Source of the DNA: Candidatus Villigracilis proximus
GTDB lineage: Bacteria; Chloroflexota; Anaerolineae; Anaerolineales; Villigracilaceae
Length of the DNA stretch: 64,000 nt
Direction of reading: 5' to 3'
Assembly (NCBI GenBank): GCA_016715195.1
Contig: JADKBB010000005.1
Location: 1 to 64,000, forward strand
The translations under genes were made by a program, and so were the position numbers. Below the pieces are notes generated by a model that had not been told where the DNA came from, did no database searches, and saw only the letters and a list, made by a program, of their open reading frames with translations. Below are positions 51,267 to 59,133 of this stretch, piece after piece (within the stretch, counting starts at the first letter, position 1; each line of letters opens with the position of its first letter).

Positions 51267-52049
51267 TTACTCCTTGCCTGCGCTGTCATGTTTTGTCTCA
51301 ACATGTTCAATTTTATCTGTGCCGTTTTTCTTTTGGTTATGTTCAATAGCCAGATAAATACCCGTCATGCCAATTGCCGCACCTACAGCAATAATAGGAG
51401 TACCTTCTTCAGTAGCGATGCGATTGAAGTGAGCCGGGGATTCCATAGTTTCAGTGGAGGGGAAGCCAAGTTGCTCGAATGGAACGGGGGATATGTAGAA
51501 GGTGGATGTGCCGCCGTTCTCATGTTCACCAAAGACATGGTCAACGTAACGTGAAGACTCGTCCTTGATGCGATTATGTGCCATTGCCAACATATCTTCC
51601 CGTTTTCCGAACTGAATAGCATCTGTTGGACAGGTTGCAGCACAGGCAGGTTCCGCCTCGCCATCTCCAAGACGGGAGACACACAAGTCGCATTTGGTAA
51701 TCAAAGCAAATTGCTGGTCCCATTCAAAATGAGGAACTTCAAAGGGGCAGGCATACATACAATAACGGCAGCCAATACAAGCTTCATTGTCGTATGTAAT
51801 AATGCCGTCTTCATTTTTTTGTAAGGCGCCAACTGTACAGGCAGATACACAAGATGGATCTATGCAATGCATACAATGGAAGGGCGCTGTATGGCGCTCC
51901 AAATTTGGAAACTCACCGGTAACACCGCTATCCTTGATCCAGATACGCGTGCTCTTCATTGGGACATTGTTTTCTACACTGCAAGCCACAAGACAGGCGC
52001 GGCAATCAATACAGCGTGATGCGTCAATTAAAAAACCGTATTTAGCCAT
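51267..52049 (-). CDS. Four-cluster [4Fe-4S] ferredoxin subunit (DmsB/PsrB-like)
   Basis: 260 residues. Four ferredoxin Cys groups: CIDCRACLVACSVEN, CMHCIDPSCVSAC, CIGCRYCMYACPFEVP and CDLCVSRLGDGEAEPACAATCPTDA. A C-terminal hydrophobic helix (TPIIAVGAAIGMTGIYLAI) could anchor it as in HybA. It transfers electrons between the molybdopterin subunit and the NrfD-like protein. Both neighbours are separated by only 3 bases, indicating a tight operon. Confidence 0.93.
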   Translation of the reverse strand: MAKYGFLIDASRCIDCRACLVACSVENNVPMKSTRIWIKDSGVTGEFPNLERHTAPFHCMHCIDPSCVSACTVGALQKNEDGIITYDNEACIGCRYCMYACPFEVPHFEWDQQFALITKCDLCVSRLGDGEAEPACAATCPTDAIQFGKREDMLAMAHNRIKDESSRYVDHVFGEHENGGTSTFYISPVPFEQLGFPSTETMESPAHFNRIATEEGTPIIAVGAAIGMTGIYLAIEHNQKKNGTDKIEHVETKHDSAGKE

Positions 52050-52052
52050 TTT

Positions 52053-54284
52053 CTACTCTCCTGAATAAAGTGGTTTGAGTGTCTCTGCGCTTGACTCGTC
52101 TTCAACCTTTTTTACCGTTACAAATGTCTGGCTGAGCGCTTGTCCACCGCTGATCGGGTCGGTGTAGGTGACATGTAAAACCGAGTCACTTGCGCCAACA
52201 CCGTAGGCTGTTGTCAGCCCTTTGGAGAGATGTCCGTAGCCGGGTGTCATAAATACACAATCTGAACGAATGGCTTGTGTCACCAGCACCGGAATATGGA
52301 TTTGGCCGACCTCACTTGTTACTTCAACCCAATCATCGGTAGCAAGGTCAAGTTTGGCTGCGACTTGAGCGTTTATCCACATACGCGGCTCGTCTGAATA
52401 TTTATTAAGCAATTGATTATTCTGCGTACCAAACTGGGTTGATTGTGCTACTTTACCAGTCAATAAATAGAATTGACCTTCGGCGGGTTGGGGTGGTTCA
52501 TCCCATGTAGGCACGCCAGAGAAACCTACTTTGGCAAGTGTGTCGGAGAAGAGTTCAATTTTTCCACTGGGAGTGTTCCAGCGTTTCTCAGCGGATTCTC
52601 CAGCGTGCGGAGTTTCGGGCGCTTCGGCATAGCCTTTGGCTTTGACTTCTTCCAGGGTAACGCCGAGCGGTTTGAGCTGCTGGCGGATGTAATCTTCTTC
52701 ATCTTCGTATTGGAAGTAATCACTGAGTCCGAGGCGTTCACCCAACTGCTTGTAAATCCACAATGCAGATTTGGCTTGGCCTTGTGGTTCGATCACAGGT
52801 TGGCGTAAAAATACTTTGTCGCCGAATGGAAGGAGTGGATCGTAGCGTTCAAGGTAGGATGCTTCGGGTAGAACTACATCGGAGAACCAGGCAGTATCGT
52901 TTAGGACAATATCCACGGTGACGATGAAATCCAATTTACCAAAGGCTTCGAGTGTCTTGCTGCGATCAGGTATTGACATGACCGGATTCTGGCGTGAGAT
53001 AAACCAGCCATGCGCCTGATACGGGTCGCCGCTGACGATGTTGTCGCGCAGTTCCTGAAATACACCGATCTTGAACGGCACAACGGGATATTTCCACGGC
53101 ACGCCGTCGAGACGTAAAGCAGAGACACGCGGATAAGCAGGCTGCGGAGGAGCGCCTAATGCGCCGCTTTCTTCGCCGCCGCTTTCAGTTAATACGATGT
53201 CCCAGTTTCCAATCAATGCGTTCAAGATCGAAATGGCGCGTTGGGTGTGGAATGAATTGACAAAGTTGGATGTACGCCAGCCGTTGTGCGCCAAAGCGTG
53301 AGGCGCGGCGTCTGCAAATTCATGCGCGATGCGTGCGATGGTTTCGGCAGTAATACCAGTCAATGCAGCAGCCCATTCAGGGGTATAGCGGCTGACTTCT
53401 TTTTTCAGTTCGTCAAAGCCAACCGTGTTCTTTTCAACGAAAGAGCGGTTGTATAACTTTTCACCGATGATGATGTGCAGCAAAGCCAAATGAAAGGCGA
53501 GATCATTTCCGGGTTTGATGGGCAGCCACTCGGTCGCTTTTGAGGCGGTCTTGGTGTAGCGCGGATCGAGATAAACCACTTTCGCACCACGGTCAATTGC
53601 GTGACTTAAGTCAGATGTCTCAGAGGTGGAAATCGCTTCGAGCAGGTTGCGTCCTGTCAACAAAATGTACTTAAGTTTGTCATCATAGATACGGGCAGGT
53701 TCTTCCATGCCGTAGGTCATTGTGTTGGCGACAATCATGGCATTGAAACAAAGCGAGCGCTGTGTGCCGTAATTTGGCGAACCGAAGGCATACAGAAGGT
53801 TCTCGAACAGCGGCTGACTCAAATTGTGCGTGGATGAAAAGACCATCGCTTCTGCGCCATACTTGTTCTTGATCTCGGTCATCTTGCTGGCGACCAGATC
53901 GAGTGCCTCTTCCCACGATGCCTCGCGGAATTTTCCTTCGCCGCGTTTGCCCACCCGAATGAGCGGAGTCAACACACGGTCGGGATCGTACGTGTTCATT
54001 AATCCAGATTGCCCGCGCGGACAAAGATTTCCGTTTGAATGTGGATGCTCAGGGTTGCCATCCAATTTGACGACACGGCCATCTTTGATTTTTGCCAATA
54101 CACCGCAGCGCCAAACGCACATCTCGCACATGGTGGAAATAACGCCATCACCAGCAGCATTTAATACTCCGCTTTCTTTGGCGGCTTTCGCCACCATTGG
54201 CGGAAGCATTTGGCCGACAGCCAACGCTCCAACTGATGCCGCGCTTATTTTTAGAAAATCTCGTCTTGAGATTGTTTTTGTCAT
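52053..54284 (-). CDS. Molybdopterin oxidoreductase catalytic subunit, thiosulfate/polysulfide-reductase-like
   Basis: 743 residues with a Tat signal (TISRRDFLKISAASVG). The [4Fe-4S] ligands are Cys53, 56, 60 and 88 (MCEMCVWRCG..., NLCPRGQSG); the likely Mo ligand is Cys179 in GTQRSLCFNA, as in PhsA/PsrA/TtrA enzymes. It ends with a typical molybdopterin-dinucleotide-binding domain (about 590-720). Family members reduce thiosulfate, polysulfide, tetrathionate or arsenate, or oxidise sulfur or arsenite compounds; the adjacent YeeE/YedE sulfur-transport genes favour a sulfur substrate. It depends on MoaCDE, encoded at 13-14 kb. Confidence 0.9.
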   Translation of the reverse strand: MTKTISRRDFLKISAASVGALAVGQMLPPMVAKAAKESGVLNAAGDGVISTMCEMCVWRCGVLAKIKDGRVVKLDGNPEHPHSNGNLCPRGQSGLMNTYDPDRVLTPLIRVGKRGEGKFREASWEEALDLVASKMTEIKNKYGAEAMVFSSTHNLSQPLFENLLYAFGSPNYGTQRSLCFNAMIVANTMTYGMEEPARIYDDKLKYILLTGRNLLEAISTSETSDLSHAIDRGAKVVYLDPRYTKTASKATEWLPIKPGNDLAFHLALLHIIIGEKLYNRSFVEKNTVGFDELKKEVSRYTPEWAAALTGITAETIARIAHEFADAAPHALAHNGWRTSNFVNSFHTQRAISILNALIGNWDIVLTESGGEESGALGAPPQPAYPRVSALRLDGVPWKYPVVPFKIGVFQELRDNIVSGDPYQAHGWFISRQNPVMSIPDRSKTLEAFGKLDFIVTVDIVLNDTAWFSDVVLPEASYLERYDPLLPFGDKVFLRQPVIEPQGQAKSALWIYKQLGERLGLSDYFQYEDEEDYIRQQLKPLGVTLEEVKAKGYAEAPETPHAGESAEKRWNTPSGKIELFSDTLAKVGFSGVPTWDEPPQPAEGQFYLLTGKVAQSTQFGTQNNQLLNKYSDEPRMWINAQVAAKLDLATDDWVEVTSEVGQIHIPVLVTQAIRSDCVFMTPGYGHLSKGLTTAYGVGASDSVLHVTYTDPISGGQALSQTFVTVKKVEDESSAETLKPLYSGE

Positions 54285-54296
54285 AGGTAAACTCCA

Positions 54297-54367
54297 GTGT
54301 TCAGTTGCCAGTTCAGTAAGCAGTAATCAGTTTTGTTCTTCACTGATAACTGGCAACTGATTACTGC
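54297..54367. repeat. Palindromic repeat spacer before the Mo enzyme gene
   Basis: CAGTTGCCAGTT ... AACTGGCAACTG and AGTAAGCAGTAATCAG ... ATTACTGCTTACT words can pair into long alternative hairpins. Similar in style to the STRR-like tracts elsewhere. Confidence 0.5.
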
Positions 54368-54922
54368 TTACTCGCCTTTTTCAGCGCGTTTCCATCCTGC
54401 ACGGTCGATCAAGTAGAAAAGCAGAAGTGACATTAGTGCAAAGACCAAAACTGTCAGGAAAGGATTCAAATTCCACAGATCAGGCATGGTCACGTTGCCA
54501 TAATTTGCAATCGCAGAGATCGCGGGAAAAACTTGTTGATAGGTCAAGCCGTAAAGTACGGCGCCAACGAGAAAACCGAATAAACCAGGGACAATGTAAT
54601 CTAATTTGCCTTCGCCGCCACCGGCAGCGCAAGTACCCGGTCAGAATCCGGTGAGAGCCATGCCTATACCGAATATCAACCCCCCGATGATGTTTCCTAC
54701 CACGTATGTCGCAGGGACAGCGGGGAAGGTGACCAAGCCCAAACCGCGCAAGGCGAAGAGTCCGCTCATGGCAACCACAAGCGCGGTCATCATGAATTGA
54801 AGCACAGCCATATCGGTAAAGCGGAATACATTTACGATCTTGTTGTATTTGGTAAGTCCGGCTTTATTGAGTGAAAAGCCGAAGAACACACCAAGAACAA
54901 GAGCAGTGATAAAGTTTGTCAT
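54368..54922 (-). CDS. YeeE/YedE-family sulfur transporter half, candidate selenoprotein (in-frame UGA)
   Basis: A single uninterrupted reading of 185 codons apart from one in-frame TGA at 54641-54643. Before it: MTNFITALVLGVFFGFSLNKAG..., ending GIGMALTGF. After it, in the same frame: PGTCAAGGGEGKLDYIVPGLFGF, two more membrane segments, and an end at FYLIDRAGWKRAEKGE. In this family the position is Cys in Gly-(Tyr/Phe)-Cys-Pro-Gly-Thr, so UGA replaces a conserved Cys, as with selenocysteine. A hairpin with GGU loop lies 18 bases after the UGA. The other half-transporter is encoded just upstream. It could instead be a point mutation or read error. Members of this family import thiosulfate or related sulfur species. 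Confidence 0.75.
54606..54643 (-). promoter_or_regulatory. SECIS-like hairpin after the UGA codon
   Basis: On the minus strand, 18 bases separate the TGA from a GGT loop closed by a 6-bp stem GCTGCC/GGCGGC (one G-T pair), extended by TTGC/GCAA with a bulge. Bacterial SECIS elements (for example in fdhF of E. coli) likewise place a GGU loop 18 bases after UGA. The region also encodes Gly-rich protein, so GC-rich pairing could be fortuitous. Confidence 0.55.
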
Positions 54923-54931
54923 ATCAGCCTC

Positions 54932-55477
54932 CTAATAGTTCTTGCGATAAATAATCAGAGCGGTCACAATGCCAGATGCAAACATTCCGGCGATGAACAG
55001 GAATGCGGCCGGGGCCAGTAACATGCCGCCTGAGATCGCCAATCCGCTGGTGCAGCCGCCGGCGATGCCCGCAGCGTATTCCAAAATGATCGCGCCAACG
55101 AAAGCCAGTACCCAGCGCTTCCAGGTTTGTGCGCCAAAGATGCGCTTCCATTGCGGGTCAGAATTCACAGCGTCTTTCTTGCCCCATTTGAGCGTGCCGC
55201 TGGTCGCAGCGCCGATCATCCCGCCGAAAAATACACCCACCAGCAAAATAACGCCAACGGTAATGCCGGGCGGCATAATGAAGTTGAAGTACATATTGTC
55301 AAATACTTTTGGTGCAACAGCCTGACCGATCAATCCGGCCAGATTTTCAAATGCACCGGAAGCCCCGAGCAGGCTATTGCTGATCCAGACTGCGGCAATC
55401 CCCACCAGTCCGAGCAAAACACCAGCCACGTATGGCGACCAGGTTTCCTTGCGGATGTAATTCAAAATAAAATTCAT
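54932..55477 (-). CDS. YeeE/YedE-family membrane protein, first half-transporter
   Basis: 181 residues and about five membrane segments. The family hallmark is present in AAGIAGGCTSGLAISGGM, with a central Cys. Full-length YeeE-type thiosulfate transporters contain two such halves; here they are separate genes, this one and the UGA-containing gene 9 bases downstream. The pair would act together to import a reduced-sulfur compound or release it to the enzyme encoded next. Upstream is the triheme cytochrome gene, 3 bases away. Confidence 0.88.
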   Translation of the reverse strand: MNFILNYIRKETWSPYVAGVLLGLVGIAAVWISNSLLGASGAFENLAGLIGQAVAPKVFDNMYFNFIMPPGITVGVILLVGVFFGGMIGAATSGTLKWGKKDAVNSDPQWKRIFGAQTWKRWVLAFVGAIILEYAAGIAGGCTSGLAISGGMLLAPAAFLFIAGMFASGIVTALIIYRKNY

Positions 55478-55480
55478 GAT

Positions 55481-56305
55481 TTACTCCTCATCTTTTTTGA
55501 TAACAGCGTCCATCAGGTCGAGCACCTTGTCCGCTTTTTTATTTTCCAAAACATTCTTCAAAGACTTGCGCGCCCCCGCTTTAAGTCCTGCGATCTGCGG
55601 CAACAGGTCTACCACATCGGCAGGATATTCAGCGTCCACAGCCTTGGTATCGCCAAACTTCACATTGACCAATTTCTCACGGGTCACAACAAATCCGCCG
55701 CCGCCCACCAACAACATGCCGATCATGCCCATCAAAATCATATTGCCCCAATTGGTCGGTTTCTTGCCTAATACGATCTCTTCATAATTTTGAGCATAAT
55801 TAATCGTATTGGGATCATCGACCACGACTTCATTACAACTTTGATCGGATGCCGCAACAGGAGCAGATTCTGCGCTGACAACAACCGCTTCGGTTTCCCC
55901 GCCGGAAACTGGTGGCAAAGAACCCGAACCTATTTCCACGCCCAAAGTGGTGGCGTAGACCTGCGCGCGCGCATCCAAATCTGCCACGTGGCACTGCTGG
56001 CAGGAGGCTGCTACGTCTGAAAGAGGAGCAACCATCCCTTCGTGTGCGGCGGCTTTATCAGTCGCCTGATTATTGCCCGCGTGACAGATATAACAAAAAT
56101 CGCCGAACGCATGAGATTGATGCCAGCCCGTCCCATCTGCATTCACTGGCATTTCAGCTTGCGCCTCATGACAATTCTTGCAGGAGGAAGCCTGCGATCC
56201 ACATTGCGCGCTGACCGGTGTGGCTGTTGTCAAATAAAAACCTACAGCGATGACAATTGCCAGTCCGGTAAAAAGAAAAGAGAGTGCGGTGTTCTTGTAT
56301 TGCAT
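55481..56305 (-). CDS. Membrane-anchored triheme cytochrome c
   Basis: 274 residues. Signal peptide and leader segment (MQYKNTALSFLFTGLAIVIAVGFY), then haem sites CKNCH, CYICH and CQQCH within the first 110 residues. A central low-complexity linker precedes a membrane segment (NMILMGMIGMLLVGGGGFVV) and a Lys-rich cytoplasmic-side tail, helical and charged (LKAGARKSLKNVLENKKADKVLDLMDAVIKKDEE). It probably shuttles electrons for the sulfur cluster. First structural gene after the ArsR regulator; starts 23 bases from that gene's stop. Confidence 0.82.
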   Translation of the reverse strand: MQYKNTALSFLFTGLAIVIAVGFYLTTATPVSAQCGSQASSCKNCHEAQAEMPVNADGTGWHQSHAFGDFCYICHAGNNQATDKAAAHEGMVAPLSDVAASCQQCHVADLDARAQVYATTLGVEIGSGSLPPVSGGETEAVVVSAESAPVAASDQSCNEVVVDDPNTINYAQNYEEIVLGKKPTNWGNMILMGMIGMLLVGGGGFVVTREKLVNVKFGDTKAVDAEYPADVVDLLPQIAGLKAGARKSLKNVLENKKADKVLDLMDAVIKKDEE

Positions 56306-56327
56306 GGTTTCTCCTCAATAGAAGTTT

Positions 56328-56669
56328 TTAGGAATTTATTGTTTCTTCCATTAAACCTGCTTGATATGTAAGCCGTTCACGCATGACCGTCCGTAACAAG
56401 TCCAGCGCCTGAATGAGTCTTTGATCTGAAAGGTGATAGGTGACGGTAGTGCCCGTGCGGACAGTTTGTACCAAACCCCGTTCGCGCAAGACTTTGAGAT
56501 GCCGCGAAGTTGTGGGTTGATTTAATCCAAGCTCGTTGGCTAACTCGGTAACATTACGTGCCCCCTCATTGAGAGCATATAAAATAAGAAGGCGGTTGGG
56601 GTCGGAGAGTGCCGCGCAAAAATTAGCTTCGAGCTGCGTGATTTCTTGTTGTAGAGTGGGTGTGACCAT
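56328..56669 (-). CDS. ArsR-family transcriptional regulator of the sulfur cluster
   Basis: I choose the start at 56669 (MVTPTLQQEITQLEANFCAAL) over an upstream ATG whose leader is not family-like. Winged-helix features: ALSDPNRLLILYALNEGARNVTELANELGLNQPTTSRHLKVLRERGLVQTVRTGTTVTYHL. One Cys near residue 18 (NFCAAL) could sense redox, sulfur or metal. It heads the leftward operon and would act on the spacer to its right, where TTGTG-N8-CACAA is at 56721-56738. Confidence 0.88.
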   Translation of the reverse strand: MVTPTLQQEITQLEANFCAALSDPNRLLILYALNEGARNVTELANELGLNQPTTSRHLKVLRERGLVQTVRTGTTVTYHLSDQRLIQALDLLRTVMRERLTYQAGLMEETINS

Positions 56670-57015
56670 AAGAACCTGCTTATATGTGAATAAACGAATA
56701 TTACCTCCCACATCATACTCTTGTGACGATTTGCACAATAGTGGATTGTGTCATATTAAGTTTCGTTTAATGTCATATATTGTTAGTGTATAATGCGGCA
56801 ATATTCAGGCAAATTTATTACAGCAGACCTCTTGCAAAAGTCCATTTTTTCCCACAGCCCGCAGGGTAATACGGCACAAAGTCTCAACATTTACACCGCG
56901 CTGCGGTCCAGTGAGGTGAGACTCAAGGGAAAAAAGCTTAGTGACTTTGTGGTTTATAGCGCTTTACTTATTGCAAGCGGTTAAGTAAAAAAATGATGAT
57001 AGGAAGGAGTAACGG
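56670..57015. other. Regulatory spacer between the ArsR and cupin-regulator genes
   Basis: About 345 AT-rich bases. It contains the inverted repeat TTGTG-ACGATTTG-CACAA (56721-56738) and further TTGTG/ATATT words near 56690 and 56755, all plausible operator sites for the ArsR protein. No convincing gene; a short plus-strand frame at 56793-56984 has no ribosome site or family character. Confidence 0.5.
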
Positions 57016-57626
57016 ATGGAATCATTTGTGCGCGAAGCAGCTTCAGTGGATGTCGCTTCAAGTTTGCGTGAGCTGCGTGAGGCACGTGGTATATCGATGC
57101 GTACGCTGGCTACAAAAAGCGGACTTTCTGCAATGCGTTAAGCATGATCGAACGCGGCAAGACTTCGCCTTCGGTCAGCACGCTCTATAAATTGGCAGAT
57201 GCGTTGGGAGTTTCGATCACGGCATTTTTCGGCCCGGAGACTGAGAAGAAGCAGGTTGTTTTTTTGAAAGCGGATATACGTACGCGCGTGCCTTTTACAC
57301 GCGGGGTATTTGAAGCTTTGGGTGGAGAACAGTTTGCCGGCCGAGTGGAACCGTTTATGCTTACGCTGGAGAGCGGCGCGTCCAGCGGACCCAATACGAT
57401 TGCGCATACAGGGCACGAGTTTGTCTTTTGTTTACGAGGTCAACTCGAATACTATGTAGAGAAGCAGGTATTTTTGCTTTCAGCAGGAGATAGTTTATTA
57501 TTCGCTTCAAAACTGGAGCATCGTTGGAAAAACCCTTCAAAGAATGTAGTCAATGCGTTGATCATAATTTCAGGGTTTGCAGAAGGCGAGCAATTGCATT
57601 CTATGCACTGGAGAAAAGGGGAGTGA
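57016..57626 (+). CDS. XRE-family helix-turn-helix regulator with cupin domain (frameshifted)
   Basis: The ATG at 57016 follows GGAAGGAG. Frame 1 gives VASSLRELREARGISMRTLATKSGLS, the start of the XRE helix-turn-helix. One base is missing near 57132. The next frame continues NALSMIERGKTSPSVSTLYKLADALGVSITAFF, completing the DNA-binding domain, then a cupin domain (HTGHEFVFCLRGQLEYYV, FLLSAGDSLLFASKLEHRWKN). Proteins of this design regulate metabolism of amines, polyols or sulfur compounds, with the cupin binding the effector. The target is unknown; it may control a nearby gene. Joined length about 203. Confidence 0.85.
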
Positions 57627-57689
57627 AAATACAAGGATAAATTGTGAAGTGCGAAAGACTCTTGCCTTGCACCGCCAGCGTGCAGTTAA

Positions 57690-57723
57690 AAAATACGCCT
57701 ATCCATTTGGATAGGCGTATTTT
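57690..57723. terminator. Bidirectional terminator
   Basis: A 15-bp stem AAAATACGCCTATCC / GGATAGGCGTATTTT with loop ATTT, between the convergent XRE-cupin and SufT-like genes. Confidence 0.85.
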
Positions 57724-57770
57724 GATATTTGACTTTCGGCTTTTAACTTATTTTGACTTGCAACTTTTTC

Positions 57771-58121
57771 TTACGCGTACATTCCCCAGTCCAGCGCAGA
57801 GGGGTCTTCCATCATTGAAAAGTCCCACATGTCCATGCCCATTTCAATGTTGACAGGCATATTAAGACCTTCAACGGCCTTGGCTTTGGTCATTTCGATC
57901 ATCGCCGGGCCGTAAGGACAGAAAGGCGTGGTCAGGATCATCTTGACATGCCCGATACCGTCTGTTGTGATTTCAACATCACGGATCAAACCAAGCTGAA
58001 TGATGTTCATGCCGATTTCCGGATCAATGACCTCGGAAAGGCGGGCGCGGACTTCCTGCACGCGTTCCGGGTGTGTCTGGTGGAGTGTCCACTGGATTTC
58101 TTTTACTTCAGAGTCTGCCAT
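57771..58121 (-). CDS. MIP18/SufT-like iron-sulfur assembly protein (DUF59)
   Basis: 116 residues. The DUF59 core is VRARLSEVIDPEIGMNIIQLGLIRDVEI and MILTTPFCPYGPAMIEMTKAK, with the conserved Asp-Pro-Glu and Cys of the Thr-x-x-x-Cys-Pro motif. SufT/MIP18 proteins help mature iron-sulfur proteins. Encoded 16 bases downstream of the SufR-like regulator, in the same unit, and supports the sufCB operon at 62.5 kb. Confidence 0.88.
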   Translation of the reverse strand: MADSEVKEIQWTLHQTHPERVQEVRARLSEVIDPEIGMNIIQLGLIRDVEITTDGIGHVKMILTTPFCPYGPAMIEMTKAKAVEGLNMPVNIEMGMDMWDFSMMEDPSALDWGMYA

Positions 58122-58137
58122 TTTGGCTCCTTATTGT

Positions 58138-58761
58138 TTAGTTTTTTACTTCAGCGGGTTGAATAACGTACGTACAATGAGCGGCTCCGCTCAAAATACA
58201 CTGAACTTTATTGGCGGGCAAAGCCAGCATCTTTGAAATTAGGGTTTGGTCAACAGTGCATACTTCAGGATGGGCTATGCCAATTTGATAATAGGGGCAG
58301 GAAATTTCATGAATTTCATACTGCGTGCCTTTCTTTTCCCATTCCACGGTAAAACCTTCACGTGCCAGCATCGCTTTGACGAAATCGAGCCGTTCCTCCA
58401 TACTCAGGCCTTGCATATCTTTGGAATATTGACCAGCAAGGTCTTCAGCGATCTGGTTAAACAATTTGGTTATAACCGGCCCAGGCATGGTGTCTTTTAT
58501 CTGAGAAAGCAAGCGTGTGGTGAGCTGCATGTAGCGCGTGGGGAAGCGTTCCATACCTTCGTCTGTCAGTATGTAAACCAAGCGCGGACGTCCCACACCG
58601 TGGCGTTCTTCCTGTCCCTCAACCAGTCCTTCCATTTGAAGATTGGTGAGATGATGACGTACAGAAATGGGATTAATGCCAACAGCTTCGGCCAGAGTGT
58701 TAATGGTAGAACGTGGTTTCTGTAATAACGTTTGTAAAATCTTGTCACGCGTTGATTTCAT
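58138..58761 (-). CDS. sufR: SufR-like iron-sulfur-responsive transcriptional regulator
   Basis: 207 residues. The N-terminal winged helix (STRDKILQTLLQKPRSTINTLAEAVGINPISVRHHLTNLQMEGLV, then GVGRPRLVYILTDEG) matches the DeoR/ArsR-like SufR fold. The C-terminal part has Cys in ISCPYYQIG, HPEVCTVDQ and VQCILSGAAHC, which in SufR bind an iron-sulfur cluster and allow repression of suf genes when the cluster is bound. It is transcribed from a TTGACA/TATACT promoter, with a 20-base motif upstream shared with the suf promoter. Confidence 0.8.
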   Translation of the reverse strand: MKSTRDKILQTLLQKPRSTINTLAEAVGINPISVRHHLTNLQMEGLVEGQEERHGVGRPRLVYILTDEGMERFPTRYMQLTTRLLSQIKDTMPGPVITKLFNQIAEDLAGQYSKDMQGLSMEERLDFVKAMLAREGFTVEWEKKGTQYEIHEISCPYYQIGIAHPEVCTVDQTLISKMLALPANKVQCILSGAAHCTYVIQPAEVKN

Positions 58762-58767
58762 AATGTG

Positions 58768-58796
58768 AGTATAACCAAGTCAACAGGGATTGTCAA
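58768..58796 (-). promoter_or_regulatory. Promoter of the sufR-like operon
   Basis: On the minus strand TTGACA (58796-58791), 17-base spacer, TATACT (58773-58768). The start codon lies 7 bases beyond the -10 box, so the message may be leaderless. Confidence 0.7.
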
Positions 58797-59133
58797 TATA
58801 TTAGATAAATATCATAAATATCCCGCCCGTTTCTTGTTTTTTGCGCCTTACAAATGTTCTTTGCCAAATATTTTCCCTAAAATTTGCCTAGCCCTCCGAC
58901 ACTTTTCTTTTTGGACGCTGAGCGTTTCATGCACGTCCCGTTTTTTAAACTCTCAGATGGGTAGAAATTTGCTGCGTTTTATAGATTAGACTTTATCAAT
59001 AATAGGAAAAATATCCCAAAGGTTGCCATCAGGCGACAAAATTACTCAATATAAACCTTCCGAATGGTGTTTGTGTTTTATTCGCTTAAGGCCTATTTCA
59101 TGCGGCATCGTAAGGTAAGTTATTAAACGGTCT
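58797..59133. other. Intergenic region with the operator motif and a diverged terminator repeat
   Basis: Contains the 20-base operator candidate at 58802-58821 and, at about 59008-59070, ATCCCAAAGGTTGCCATCAGGCGAC, a diverged copy of the hairpin element at 36687-36732. No gene is seen. Confidence 0.5.
58802..58821. promoter_or_regulatory. Shared suf operator motif, copy A (sufR promoter)
   Basis: TAGATAAATATCATAAATAT, 5 bases upstream of the sufR-like -35 box. It matches 19 of 20 bases with copy B at the suf operon. Confidence 0.6.

Noticed and set aside
51266..51289. Frame break at the NrfD/ferredoxin boundary
   Set aside because: Both genes are complete with good starts and a 3-base gap.
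54641..54922. The YeeE/YedE gene as a complete short protein ending at the TGA
   Set aside because: The reading frame continues with family-specific sequence for 92 codons directly after the TGA, in the same frame and to a normal end, so a true stop there is less likely than recoding or a point error.
56793..56984. 63-codon plus-strand frame in the ArsR spacer
   Set aside because: No ribosome site, no similarity and composition like the spacer.
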